Part shown: piece after piece, positions 36,501-45,598 of the stretch
Layout of the letters: every line of letters starts with the position of its first letter
Position numbering within the stretch: position 1 is the stretch's first letter
Assembly: GCA_920105625.2 (NCBI GenBank)
Contig: OV050030.1
Location: 31,924,516-31,988,515 of the forward strand
Direction of reading: 5' to 3'
From: Clusia tigrina
Taxonomy: Eukaryota > Arthropoda > Insecta > Diptera > Clusiidae
DNA length: 64,000 nucleotides
Made by a program: the position numbers and the translations under genes
The notes under the pieces: generated by a model
The model's input: only the letters and a program-made list of their open reading frames with translations
The model's database searches: none
Told to the model about the DNA's origin: nothing

Positions 36501-39500
36501 GACCGTTCTATGCCTATTGTAGAAGTTGTGGAGACTCGGACGAGAGGGAAACAATAACTCACTTTCTTTGCAAATGTCCAGCTCTGGCAGTTGCAAGAAA
36601 TACAGCCCTCGGAAACCATTTTCTAGTAGGAGTGTCTGATCTCTCGGCTGTAAAACCGAAGTATCTTCTAAAATACCTAAATTCTACAAAGCTGATCTAG
36701 ATATTATAAAACACAAGAAATATAAATGTTGAAAAAGTCGTTATTGACAACGGTGTCAGCAGATTTAAGTAAATTATAGTATGAGGACATAAATCGAAAA
36801 TCTTGTTGCGGACGTTCCTAAAAAATGATTTGCAGTATTTCCTTATATTCCTTTAATGTATTTAATGCATATTAAAAAAAGTTCCTTTTCTCTCTAAATC
36901 CTTAGAATGTTGGTGAATATTTATAGGATAATTGAAACTATGAACACATGTGGACATAAGGACTCTGGTTAATTGGACAACTGATGTTATTCCATTGCTG
37001 AAACTCAGCTTGTCAATTCCAAGCTAATGCATTTAAGAATGCTTTTGCAACGACCCAACCACATTTCCAGGGTCATTTATTCTCTTGCATTTATTCTCTT
37101 GCATTTTTTCATGTCTTTTTTGTTTGTTTTTTGTTTCTGTAAAATAAATTTGAATAGCATTTGAGAGCTCAGCACTTACTCAAAGCTCTGCAATTTCGTC
37201 TATCTTTCGTTTGTGTGTTATTTTGTCTCCCCTTTTTTCGAAGTGTTTTGCTTAGAGCTGTGGCTTCCATGGACTTCAGCTGGGATTCAGGTCACCAGTG
37301 CCAAAATGCGAGTGTGCAAATGCAAATCCTTCGCAGAAATTTGCACAAAGCTGCACTAAAAGAAGCTTAAAGTGAAATCAAAGGGCAACACTGTGTGCAT
37401 TTGTTGCTGAGTGTGGATTAATGCAAAGGGCGTGGTGGGTGGGTGGTAAAGTTTGAAACACTGGATGACTGCAATTATAACTAATGCTATGAGAGGGGGG
37501 CAGCAATTGCAAGAGCAACATGAATATGCATTCTCTCTGTTTTTTTCCTTTTAATGTCGGTAAAGAAATTCTGCAGTGGGAGATTAGAAACACGTAAATT
37601 TTCAAGTTGATTTATTTTTGAAGTAAAAGGGAATAATTTCTCGACATACAAAGATTAAAAATTTGAAATGTGTCAAAATCTCTTTAAGAGAGCTGAATGT
37701 CAATGTATCCTCTGATGTGTTTTCATAGATGAGCTTCAGGTTCAATTGAAAGGATATAATTAGTGAAAGTGTCTGTGGTCGGTATTTTTGTAATGACAAA
37801 TGGAAAATACCCACACTCTGTGGAAAATTTGATGGAAGACTCGTGTCAACAATGTAAACAGAGTAGCTGCTAGTTTATGGGCTGAATGCAAATAGGGCTA
37901 AATTGGAAGTTTTCCTCTGTTTCAGAAGATATTATCTCCATGTAAGTAGTTCCTCTCAAACTAAATAAAGCAGATGGAAGCAGAGTAAATCTGATGGAAG
38001 CATAGTTATAAATAAAAATCTGAACTCCACAACAAATATTAGCAATATACTCTATATTAATGTAAAATAAAATTAGCCAACAACTGGGACCACATTTTAC
38101 ATATATAAATTTTATATTGTGGATCTATGCAGCCTCTCTACACCTTTTCTTACCTATAAGGCATTGGTTTGATAGACATCAGTGGATAAAGTCCCTCCCT
38201 TTACATCTTTAATTTCAATCAAACTTTTATGCTTGGATAGCAAGGCTTGAGAAGCACGGACCTAAAGTAAGTTGTATCTAACTTTTGTTCTAATATTCGT
38301 TTAAGACGAATGTGACAGTTGGCCACTGCTTGACTACATATTCACTCAACATAAGATCACAGCAGGATCTTTTTATACACTTATGTTTTAGTTAGGTACT
38401 TAGATGCGTTCATAGATATCTGTAAATAAGAAACAATTCTAGTTGAAGACTAGACACCATTATGCAAGTGACCCCATACTAAACTAACATCAAGTTGGAC
38501 TGCAGAACCATCCATGACTCCTCCGAGTTATTACAAACAAAAGCTTACATTTATTGGGCTAAGACATTTGTCTACAATAATGTCGGCTTTTTCTATAAGG
38601 CCGAATATCGCTCTAGAACTTAAATACATTATACGAGTTTCATACTCACATTGGATTCATTTTCGCCAATAATCTTGATCGAATTCTGTCTCTTTCAGAT
38701 ACTGATGTCGGTTTTGAAGATATCTCGTTCTGTCGTTCGCGTTCAATGCTCGCTGAGAGTTCATTGTTCATTTCCACGTGATTGTGTTCCGATTCCAAAT
38801 GCGTTTGGGTCTTAACCGTTTCGTATTTCCGATCATCTTCGGCAAAGTTGAATACCTCGCTTAATTCGTATTCTTTCAACTGAAATATAGAAAGGAAAGA
38901 GTATTATTTCCCATGGAATTTTTAGTAAATTACTTCAGTAATTCCGATTGCTTCCCCTGAACTTTAAGTTATTCTCTATTATAAAATTAACAATTAAGAA
39001 TATTTTGTTGTGCTGTTTATCTGAACTTTTATCAGCTGCAACCTGAGTTACCTCCTGGAGACTTTTTTGTTTTTTGTGTATGGTGAAACTCGTAAAAATT
39101 TCAAAATTTGTACCTTCGCACAAAAAGTTTTGCTTAGCCAGTCCCTGCCGCGCATTTTAATTTCTTGTTTACCTCAGTTTTAGCTATTTTTGTTGTGATT
39201 GCTGCTTTTTTGCTGTTGCTGCTGGCATTTTTATTACATTCCCTCGCTCTGTTACTACCCGCCATTGCTGTCTCTTTTGCTCCTTGGGCTCTGCTTATGA
39301 GTGTCGCCTTTATGGCATTAAGAGACATAATCCCAAAGAAAACTGTGAAATTCCTTGTGGATTACACGCTAGAAATTCCTTTCCGCAGAGATTATGTACA
39401 ATTGGAATGTGTAAATGAGAGGTTGGATTCCTTGGCTCCCGAAGAGGAGGGTGCAAAGTTTTCGCTAGGCTGCTTGTAAACAGAAGCGAATGCAGTGTTA

Positions 39501-42500
39501 AGCAAATTTCAGACTTTCAGAATTAGTTTGAGCGGTTTTAATGCAATGAGGTTAATGAGTGCTGCAAACGGGTGTCAGGTTTTATCCCACTCGAGTATGA
39601 ATGAGCTTCTCGAAATAATTACACTTATGTTCCTCGTTGTAGGCAAGTACTTCCGAATATTGTTGTTGTAGTTAAATTGAAGTATGTACATGGATGCAAT
39701 TATATTTGAAGAATACAGGTGGACATTTCATCATCAAAATCACTGAAATATTCGGTCTTAAGTGATAGAAGTATATCAACAGTGCGGTCAAACCAAAATT
39801 TTTTATTGGACTTGAAAAAACCGTGGCCTTGAAATGTTGTGGAAGAACTAACCTATAGCAATAGTTTAAAGGAGCGCTATTAAGCGTTTAAGTTAATGTG
39901 CTATCCAAACATTTTAAATACTATTCCGCGCATCTTGTGTTAGCTCTTCCAGACCAACCACTATATAGAACAATTTAGTTGTAATGGATTCTATGGTAAG
40001 TTGCTTGGACATGTTACGCAAATTATGATACGTGTATGGAGACCTCGGTGGTTTCTGTTGGTATTCTTAGTTAGGATTTTTTTTTGTGACCACCACTCTA
40101 CTTGTGTATGTAGCTTACCATGGGTACAATTTTCTCTATACTCTCCAATTCATATTTAGGTTTATTTTATTTCATTCGTATTTTAATAATTAAAATATTT
40201 ATTTAATTAATATTTGATTATTTATTACATGATTGTTTTATTTTTATTATTTAAGTTAAGAAGGCTTAAAATACTAGAGTAACCGTCCAAGAAATAAAGC
40301 CGCAAACCGTGCAGCAGTGGCAATAACGAAGGGCCGCCGAGTGGCGCGGAAGATGCACTCATCCCCGCCACAGTGTAGGAGGACAGCCGAAAACCTGAAT
40401 TTCTACTTCACCCAGTTACTGTCTGGTCGCAGATACTTCTGCAAGTATCTACATCGAATAGAAAAGATTGAAGGGCCAGAGTGTCTTATACGGCGATAGC
40501 AATGCAGATGATGTAGAGCACACCTTTGCATTTGCACCAGGTAGGAAAAAGAGCGCACCACTCTATAAATGGAAATCGGAAACAACTTTAGCTACTGCAA
40601 ACATTTTGAAGGTCATCCTAAGCAGCAAAAAGAGCTGGGACCACGTGGGGAAATATGTGGAAAATGTGGTCCGGCGGAAAGAGCGGAAAAATGACCTGGA
40701 CGCAGGAATAACGTTCAGAGTCCAATAAGGACAAAGTGACAGAAGTATAGACATGTTCCCAGTGAGGGAGGAGAATGTTGGAATGCTCACATACCAAATC
40801 TGTGACGACAGTTTTGATGACGCGACAGGAAATTTTTATCCTCTCAGCCCGTATAAAATTATTAGTTTTTTCGTTTATTACTATAATCCTTTTTTATTAC
40901 TTTTTCACATATATTTTGGATTTTATAATAAAAAAAATGTATGTCTTTTATTTTGCTTTATTTATAAATAATTTATTATTAAGTTATATTTTGTTTGTGG
41001 TGTAATTTTATTTATTTCATTATCATATCATTTATTTACAACAATTTTTGTTTATATTGTTATTCGATTTTTGTACTTTTCATTTTTAACGTTTAACAAC
41101 TTTATTTTATCTTTTATTATTTCCTTCAGGAGTTCTCCCATAAAATGATTTAAATTATTCAGGTCACTGGAGGCAGATGCCTTGGCACTTCCTCAGTAAA
41201 CTTGAAACCACAGCATTAAAATCCTTTATATAAATGTCTCGAATTTAGGACCGATTAAGCACGCATCATAAACAGCACAGAATGAAACACATTAAAATGT
41301 CCTCTACTCCCACATGTTCTGAACAGAAGGATGTGTATCGTCTATATACGTATTTGTATGTATGTGTGTACACATGTATGAGTTTTGTTTGTGCTTTTCT
41401 TCGGCTGCATTTAGTGAGCCTGTGTTATGGCCGAAACACCAACGCAATTCCGATTCCAAGGACCATTGTAATTATACAAACGCCTTCAATTTCTATTTTA
41501 TGACCGAAAGGCGTTGCGGTGCTGCCGAGTAGGTGGTGTTGCTGTGCTACTCGTAGCTGGCGGAAAAATAAAAATGCGTGTATAATTCCCACAATACAAC
41601 AACAGCAGCAGCCGCGCCAGATAACACTTGTGCCACAGTAGCAACGTTAACAGCAACTCCAACAACCACAAATGTTACGCATTTTCTTTTGTAGTCTTTT
41701 TGTTGTTCTCCACAATGCAACAAAACACACGAAGTGGTCATTATTCTTTATATTTGTGTGCGGTTGCCGCCCACTTTTTTTACGATACTCGAACACCGTT
41801 TTTTCTGCTGGTTTTAGTTAAAATATTCCCTTTTTATATGTTCGGTCGTACTCCTGGCCTGGAATTGGAAGTTATTTGCGCCTTTAGTGCGTTTCCTTGT
41901 ATTTTTAATGCTACGCCATAACGTGCCGCTTCGTTGGTCGATGTGGCTTAAGTGTTACCCCATTGCCACACTTTTAGTGTTAAAAACGCACCAACAACAA
42001 CAACAAACGTTGTCGTTAATGGAACTGCTCCACCCTACACACCCACCCAGTCATATTTATTCTGTTTATTTTTATGTGATAATAGGAGAAACGGAAATTA
42101 TTTTCTTCGTTTTTTCCTAGAACACTTGCAGTGGTCATAACTTTGCTTTGTGGTTGTGGTTGTGGATCTATATATATATCCTTCCATCATCCCCCTGCCG
42201 TTTACTGAAAATAATGCTCCTTCTTTGTGTAGGTGTGCCCATGTGGGCGGTAGAGAGTGTTACCAAATTACCGCAGTTTATTTAGCAATCATTTTTATGT
42301 AATTAAACAGATTTTGTTTTGATATCCCCCACCCCGTTGCTGACTATACCACAACTGTCGACTTTCCTTGTAATGCTAAAGAGTCATTAGTATTTTTGTT
42401 GACTGCGTTAATGGTATTGTTAATTGTGTCTGTGGGTGTGTGCGGTTGGCGGGTAGCATTTCAAATGATTTTTTGTTAATTATGCGGCCACAAAATTAAG

Positions 42501-45500
42501 CAAAGTCATAGTCGTGATTATATCACAATTTCCACAATAAAATGCCCCATTATCGCATACTTTTAAGGATATGGGGGATATTGCTTACCTTAATAAACTG
42601 AAACGTGGCTATGGGCGGCAAGCGTTTGTTCTTTGGATAGAAGAAACTGCTCGCTGGATGTGCGGGATAACGCGAAGTGACGCGGTAAATTACACCTTGT
42701 GGATCTGTCGGCCAATTAGGCGCCGTAAATGTGAAGCCATTATCCGTGCCCGCATCCAAAGGATCCAATTCAACGGTTACGGTATCAATCCAGGAGCCTC
42801 CAACGCAGAGCTGCAAATGAAAAGAATTACTTTAGCTTAGCATTATTTTATGAAGTAGAAGTTTTTAAAGGAATCGACAACTAGGTTTGTGAATTTTTCG
42901 TATTATATAAGATGAGTTTTTCGAGCTATTGAAATATATGTGAGAGTCTGCCTCAGGAAGCCCTTATTTGTATACCCTCATTCTGCCTAGTTTCGCCAAT
43001 AACTCGTTGGTATTACAAATTTGTCTCTATAAATGTCTGATGTAGCGCTGTCCTTGCCCTCACTACCACCATCCCAAGTAAGGGAACTTTTTAGTCAGTG
43101 CTTGAACGGCGCCACACCGTGGTATCACAAGGGGCTATTATGTGTGCTCAAGTGTACTTTTGGTAAACTAGGCTGCCACTCCTACCTACCTACCTAATGT
43201 CTGATTCTGCTGTGATCCTAATAAGGACTTTTTGAGAGAAAATTACCTTACTGTTTTATGGGTTGCCAATATTCGATGAAAAACAAGTGGCAAATGAACT
43301 TCACAAAATATCTAAAAATGCATATCCAGAGTTATTCGAGTACTTCAAGGATAAGTAAACAGACACTTTTATTACATTTTTTACAGCTGATTCCAAAATG
43401 ACTTAGAAGCGCAAAACATTCCATTAAACTGAACAAAAGCAATGAAATCTCTCAATGTCAGCAGAGATGTTTTGAAATCAGCTCTAATTTCTAACAGTGA
43501 ATACAAAATTCACTATATCGCATCCTGTCCCATGAGGTGGGGAATAAGCTGACTCGACTTAATATTTCTGAGCATATCCTGTAGGCAAAAGTAGGAACTT
43601 CATTCAAGTAGTAATGAAGCCGCCAGTAATATGAAGAACCGATATCAAAATGATATCTATTACAATTCAGCTTAATTTTTACATATTTGTTACAGTTGGA
43701 GTGGAGAATTTATTGAGGCTGGGGCAAGGGAAGTTGATAGAAGGTTGTCTTTAAAAACATGCAATATATTTCATAATTCATCTCGTTTAAGTAAAGTGGA
43801 TTTGCTGTACTCATCAGGGTGGATCGATAAAGGAAACTATCCTGCACTATTCGAAAACTTTCGTTCCGCCTGAAAAAAATTGTTTTTCTGGGTCAGCTGA
43901 AATGATATAGAAATGGTGGATGGCGCGTACGTAAGCTTCTCTTTTCTGCATTTATAGAATATAAAATTGACTGAATATTTTTTCATTTCCCCTTTCATAT
44001 ATTACAAGGATAGAGTTGAAAGAGTCCTTGTCCTTTATAACAAACATTTATTGTATAAAGGGTAATGCAGCTTAGCCCCCTGGGATCTAAGCTATTCATT
44101 TGAATTCAGACTTCAAATTTTAATAAAACTATTGTCCATGAACATTTATAAAAAAAGGGTACATGCCGCATCTGCTATTCCCTGATCAAGAATATAAAGT
44201 GACTCACTCATTCCACGAAATTATATTTATTTTAACTATTTCGTTTCTTCTGGGTGTGAATCTTAGACGAAAAACTCTGTTGCACGGCTTATATTTGAAT
44301 CTAATCAACAATGAAGCCTGAGGACACTGAAAGCTACTGCTAACCAGCCGCAGTCTGATGGTATTAAAATATTGCCACGTATCATAGCAGATGTAAATAT
44401 TACAAAAATGCCATCGACGCCTAGAAGAGTACTTCACAATTTGTAATATATGCTATTAACGAAAATTATCTTTAAGTATCATGCCGCAAATCGCATTAGC
44501 AACAGACAAGGGAACTTAACACAATCAAAACACAAGCAATCGCTTGCTAAATGCTCCAGAGCTGATGATTATACAGCCTCTGTCGCTGCCTCTGCTACTC
44601 CCTCAGTCCACCCACAACACACAGCATGGTGGTAGTTGTACAATGCGGACCGCACCTACTACCCACACCAGCAGACGTCGCCTTAAATACGAGAAGCAGT
44701 GGTGGTGTGCTGAGATTTGAATACACCAGAGCATGCGGCAATGTTTGCCATGACAATTTCGAACAATTCCAATTGAAAAACATTTTGAATTTAATTTGAT
44801 TGGTCTCGAGATGCTGCGCGCTTTGTGGCAAGCAATCAAGGCGCGATGTTGTTCGAGACGATGATGTCGATGATGTTTTTGATGCTGACAATGCTGTTCA
44901 ACAGCGCAGTTGTCTGAGGCTATCGATGTGGTTAGTGGAACGGGCGTGGGTGCGCGTTCGGGTTCGGGTGTGTATGGGGTTGCATTAAGCCACCACCACT
45001 TAAACGTAAATGATTTGGTGCCATTTCTGTTGATTACAATGAGTTGAGTTGAGTTGAGTTGATGCCATGGATTACTGACCGCCAGCATGAGAGACATTTG
45101 CTTGCGCTTCAGCTTAAAGGATACACTTACCCAAAAGTCGCTTCACTTTGCCTCTTGGAACCTTTAAGGGGGGCAGATACTGTCAGAGACTTACCTGAAA
45201 CGAGTCTACGCCGATGAACCAATCGGGCGAGGGCACAATGCGCGTCATTAGTGAGACGAAGCTGTGATTGCTGTCGACAAAGAACTTCGCTTCGCTGCGC
45301 CCGGCACCAGTGTAAACGGCTGGTATGTTGAATTCATCGAAAACGCTGCGATCGCCCCGTTGCAGCAGTGATTGCTTTTGCTGTTGCTGCTGCTGCTGTT
45401 TCTGTTGATTTCCGCTGTTGCCAGATGCTGGCACAAAAGAAGTAAATGAATTTCCTGGAATTTGTTGCTGCTGCTGCTGTTGCTCGCCCGCCACACTATC

Positions 45501-45598
45501 GAGTATGTCGGTTTTACCCGTCTCAGCGAATTGCTTTACGCCTGCCGTTGACTGCTGACCGATGTGGTAGAGGGCATAGGAGCCGTCATGGGTTCTAC
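27225..45598 (-). CDS. Spondin (Spondin_N + TSP1) secreted matrix protein, 3' part of gene
   Basis: Four minus-strand exons join in phase: 45195-45598, 42589-42810, 38650-38879 and 27225-27591, giving about 406 residues. In order they carry the Spondin_N domain (RTHDGSYALYHIGQ..., VSLMTRIVPSPDWFIGVDSF, LCVGGSWIDTVTVELDPLDA, PIATFQFIK), a charged linker (KEYELSEVFNFAEDD...), a basic stretch and one thrombospondin type-1 repeat. Spondins are secreted extracellular-matrix and cell-adhesion proteins. One Spondin_N followed by one TSP1 fits the spondin-2/mindin layout, but the missing 5' exons (signal peptide, first half of Spondin_N, perhaps a Reeler domain) lie upstream of 45598 and were not found. 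Introns are 2.4, 3.7 and 11.1 kb; the last contains a complete small gene and several transposon fragments. The domain assignment is certain; the subfamily is not. Confidence 0.9.
27592..28918. other. Spondin intron, part without features
   Basis: Intronic DNA next to the TSP1 exon. It includes a CA-rich patch at about 28110-28180 that creates an artificial His/Thr-rich frame (28087-28380) and a TTG/CTG-rich patch near 28305-28340. No exon or repeat family is recognised. Confidence 0.5.
28919..30370 (+). mobile_element. LINE ORF2 remnant, copy B of the 20.7-22.1 kb family
   Basis: Starts in the RT thumb (AERVRKHRACC) and follows copy A closely: PRIMLWLYTAGVEPNLLYGA (28990-29055), LLTTGALHFTPTTAVKA, an RNase H start FYTHGSRFGDRVGNG (about 29480, with TDGS changed to THGS) and CSVFQAEVMTIYHAQNWALS. 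Then FFSDSQAAIRPLA (29675) and HLVWVPG are seen, and after a deletion the finger FCDFCRGCGAEE...HLMCQCPSL and DVAKFIKLSGRF (about 30045-30235). The 3' UTR (GGCGCCCCATCCGTGGTATC) is cut off near 30370. The RNase H half is better kept than in copy A. It lies in the last spondin intron, antisense to that gene. Confidence 0.85.
30371..30976 (+). mobile_element. Second LINE fragment abutting copy B (RNase H end, finger, CCTA tail)
   Basis: Begins abruptly with the RNase H end NLVWVPGHRDIEGNCKADKL (about 30378) and continues to TGHCLIGRHASRLGVPY, where the first half of the zinc finger is deleted, then VEEEVKVEHFLCRCMVLY (about 30720-30770). The 3' end carries CTACCTACCTACC at 30964-30976. It is a sister family of copies A and B with the same kind of tail. 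The join to copy B at about 30370 is a recombination or deletion junction. Confidence 0.75.
30977..31165 (+). pseudogene. mariner transposase C-terminal fragment
   Basis: Frame from about 30983: SDYILFPNMKKCLGGKRFGS, then NEVIIDERNVYFEGVDK, a TAG stop at 31096, FYLEGIKRNVG and further stops. This is the end of an irritans-like mariner transposase (compare FFLFPNLKKCLAGK and ANAYFEGF... in the copy at 52.3-53.6 kb). The third catalytic Asp region (PSD) is at its start and everything upstream is missing. It abuts the CCTA tail of the preceding LINE fragment. Confidence 0.75.
31166..31809. other. Spondin intron; 3' flank of the nested small gene
   Basis: No exon or repeat is recognised. This part would contain the 3' UTR of the gene at 31810-32202 (minus), but I do not find a canonical AATAAA on that strand within 130 bases of the stop. 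Confidence 0.4.
31810..32202 (-). CDS. Small Pro/Gly/Val-rich protein with C-terminal cysteine triplet, nested in spondin intron
   Basis: Single-exon frame of 130 residues, starting at the ATG at 32202 (context AACAATGCC). I take this start because the upstream in-frame codons include no other ATG. Residues 1-50 are rich in Pro, Gly and Arg (MPPPGRMPARGALPGAGR, FGPPPGPRRFAGPPP). The middle has an alternating QVNVNVNARPRPG and several VVVGG blocks, and the C-terminus is EEVFCCCTIA. There is no signal peptide or clear transmembrane helix. A C-terminal CCC cluster is the kind of site that is often palmitoylated, suggesting membrane association, but that is inference. G+C is far higher than the flanks and the frame is clean, which supports a real gene. 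I do not recognise the family. It is co-oriented with its host gene. Confidence 0.75.
   Translation of the reverse strand: MPPPGRMPARGALPGAGRFGPPPGPRRFAGPPPAYMGPPPQAPRTQVNVNVNARPRPGPEVVVVGGMAPAPLLFGAAVAPPLIVGASFPPPATVVVGGAPRPGVVVGATQPAAGVYVRPQEEVFCCCTIA
32374..32390 (-). promoter_or_regulatory. TATA-like box with GATA motif upstream of the nested gene
   Basis: On the minus strand the sequence reads AGATAAGATAAAAGGGG: a GATA-factor consensus (AGATAAG) running into a TATA-like GATAAAAGG. It lies about 175 bases before the start codon. A start site 25-30 bases downstream would give a 5' UTR of roughly 145 nt. GATA motifs are common by chance in AT-rich DNA, so the TATA-plus-GATA combination is suggestive only. 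Confidence 0.35.
32400..35260. other. Spondin intron, nothing recognised
   Basis: Short AT-rich frames only (for example 33086-33307 minus and 33468-33833 plus), with no domain, splice-framed exon or repeat that I can identify. Confidence 0.45.
35268..35640 (+). mobile_element. Possible solo LTR or LTR fragment
   Basis: The segment begins TGTTACGAAATCG and ends CATATTACACA, giving the TG...CA outline. It is compositionally unlike its flanks, being GC-richer with AGTGA/GTGAGC-type runs. It contains ATTAAA (about 35589) followed by a short stretch to the end, as in the R-U5 part of insect Ty3/gypsy LTRs. No second LTR, primer-binding site or internal coding region is visible, and I found no clear target-site duplication. 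It could be another kind of repeat. Confidence 0.3.
35856..36700 (+). mobile_element. LINE ORF2 remnant with near-intact RNase H domain and finger
   Basis: One open frame (about 35862-36500) holds a complete RNase H: IPIYTDGSK (first Asp at 35902), EATQAETVAIREA (Glu), VAVFVDSHVAIKAL (Asp, with SDSQ changed to VDSH) and FIWVPGHRNIDGNEKADELA (His and last Asp). A one-base frame change near 36480 leads to the C-terminal finger, YCRSCGDSDERETITHFLCKC (36515-36575), and the end at 36699. Wording differs from the other LINEs in this window, so it is a separate family of the RNase H-bearing group. It lies in the last spondin intron, antisense to that gene. Confidence 0.85.
36701..38649. other. Spondin intron, nothing recognised
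   Basis: No exon, repeat or RNA gene could be identified. The frames at 37161-37370 and 37602-37814 show no motif. Confidence 0.45.
38650..38879 (-). CDS. Spondin exon: charged linker after Spondin_N
   Basis: Acceptor CTATATTTCAG and donor GTGAGTATG frame 230 bases (76 codons plus two bases). The product begins LKEYELSEVFNFAEDDRK and ends in an Arg-rich RDRIRSRLLAKMNP. The stretch is acidic and Glu/Asn-rich, probably helical, and links Spondin_N to the TSP1 exon. Phase 0 in and phase 2 out match both neighbouring exons exactly. Confidence 0.9.
38880..40389. other. Spondin intron, nothing recognised
   Basis: Contains a CTG/TTG-rich patch at about 39190-39240 that makes a leucine-rich artificial frame (39165-39479), and AT-rich DNA around 40140-40260. 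No exon is recognised. Confidence 0.45.
40390..40728 (+). pseudogene. R1-clade LINE ORF2 C-terminal fragment
   Basis: Frame one reads NFYFTQLLSGRRYFCKYLHR followed by IEKIEGPEC. After a one-base shift frame two reads GDSNADDVEHTFAFAPG, then ILKVILSSKKSWDHVGKYVE and NVVRRKERK. This is the post-RT CCHC region of R1-type LINEs (YLHRF...PEC..C....DxEHxFF.C), with the second and last cysteines lost. These elements end here without RNase H, unlike the other LINEs in the window. It is 5'-truncated and frameshifted. Confidence 0.7.
40729..42588. other. Spondin intron, simple-sequence patches only
   Basis: Includes AT-rich DNA at 40850-41130, a CAACAG/CAGCAG patch near 41597-41660 and a CAACAACAACAA run near 41990-42008. 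No exon or repeat family is seen. Confidence 0.45.
42589..42810 (-). CDS. Spondin exon: second half of the Spondin_N domain
   Basis: Acceptor TTCATTTGCAG and donor GTAAGC frame exactly 74 codons, phase 0 on both sides. The exon reads LCVGGSWIDTVTVELDPLDA, GTDNGFTFTAPNWPTDP, VIYRVTSRYPAHPASSFF and PPIATFQFIK, the strongly conserved C-terminal half of Spondin_N. This part forms the metal-binding C2-like beta sandwich. Confidence 0.95.
43042..43195 (+). mobile_element. Short 5'-truncated LINE insertion with 10-bp target-site duplication
   Basis: This 154-bp segment matches the 3' UTR of LINE copy A (21966-22140): both contain ACTTTTTAGTCAG or its near match, GGCGCCACAC, GTGGTATCACAA and AAACTAGGCTGCCACTCC, and end in CCTACCTACCTA. 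It is flanked by the direct repeat AATGTCTGAT (43032-43041 and 43196-43205), the mark of target-primed insertion. It sits in the intron between spondin exons. Confidence 0.9.
43206..45194. other. Spondin intron, no exon recognised
   Basis: The overlapping frames at 44595-45097 come from moderately GC-rich but unremarkable sequence. I see no motif or splice-framed exon in them. Confidence 0.45.
45041..45060. repeat. Pentanucleotide microsatellite (GAGTT)4
   Basis: Four perfect GAGTT units in the spondin intron, about 135 bases from the next exon. Confidence 0.9.
45195..45598 (-). CDS. Spondin exon: first half of Spondin_N with a glutamine-rich insertion
   Basis: Acceptor CCATTGCAG and donor GTAAGT frame 404 bases. 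Two bases complete a Gly codon from an upstream exon and 134 codons follow. The order is RTHDGSYALYHIGQQSTAGV, FAETGKTDIL, then a low-complexity insertion with two glutamine runs of seven (roughly residues 40-76 of the exon), then FDEFNIPAVYTGAGRSEAKF, VSLMTRIVPSPDWFIG and VDSFQ. In other spondins the helix and the VSxVxxIxPSPDWF strand are joined by a short charged linker, so the Gln-rich part is an expansion of that loop. The preceding exon should end in phase 1 but was not found. Confidence 0.95.

Noticed and set aside
39134..39479. Leucine-rich plus-strand frame as a membrane protein
   Set aside because: The hydrophobic run comes from a CTG/TTG-rich patch inside a spondin intron; there is no continuation or homology.
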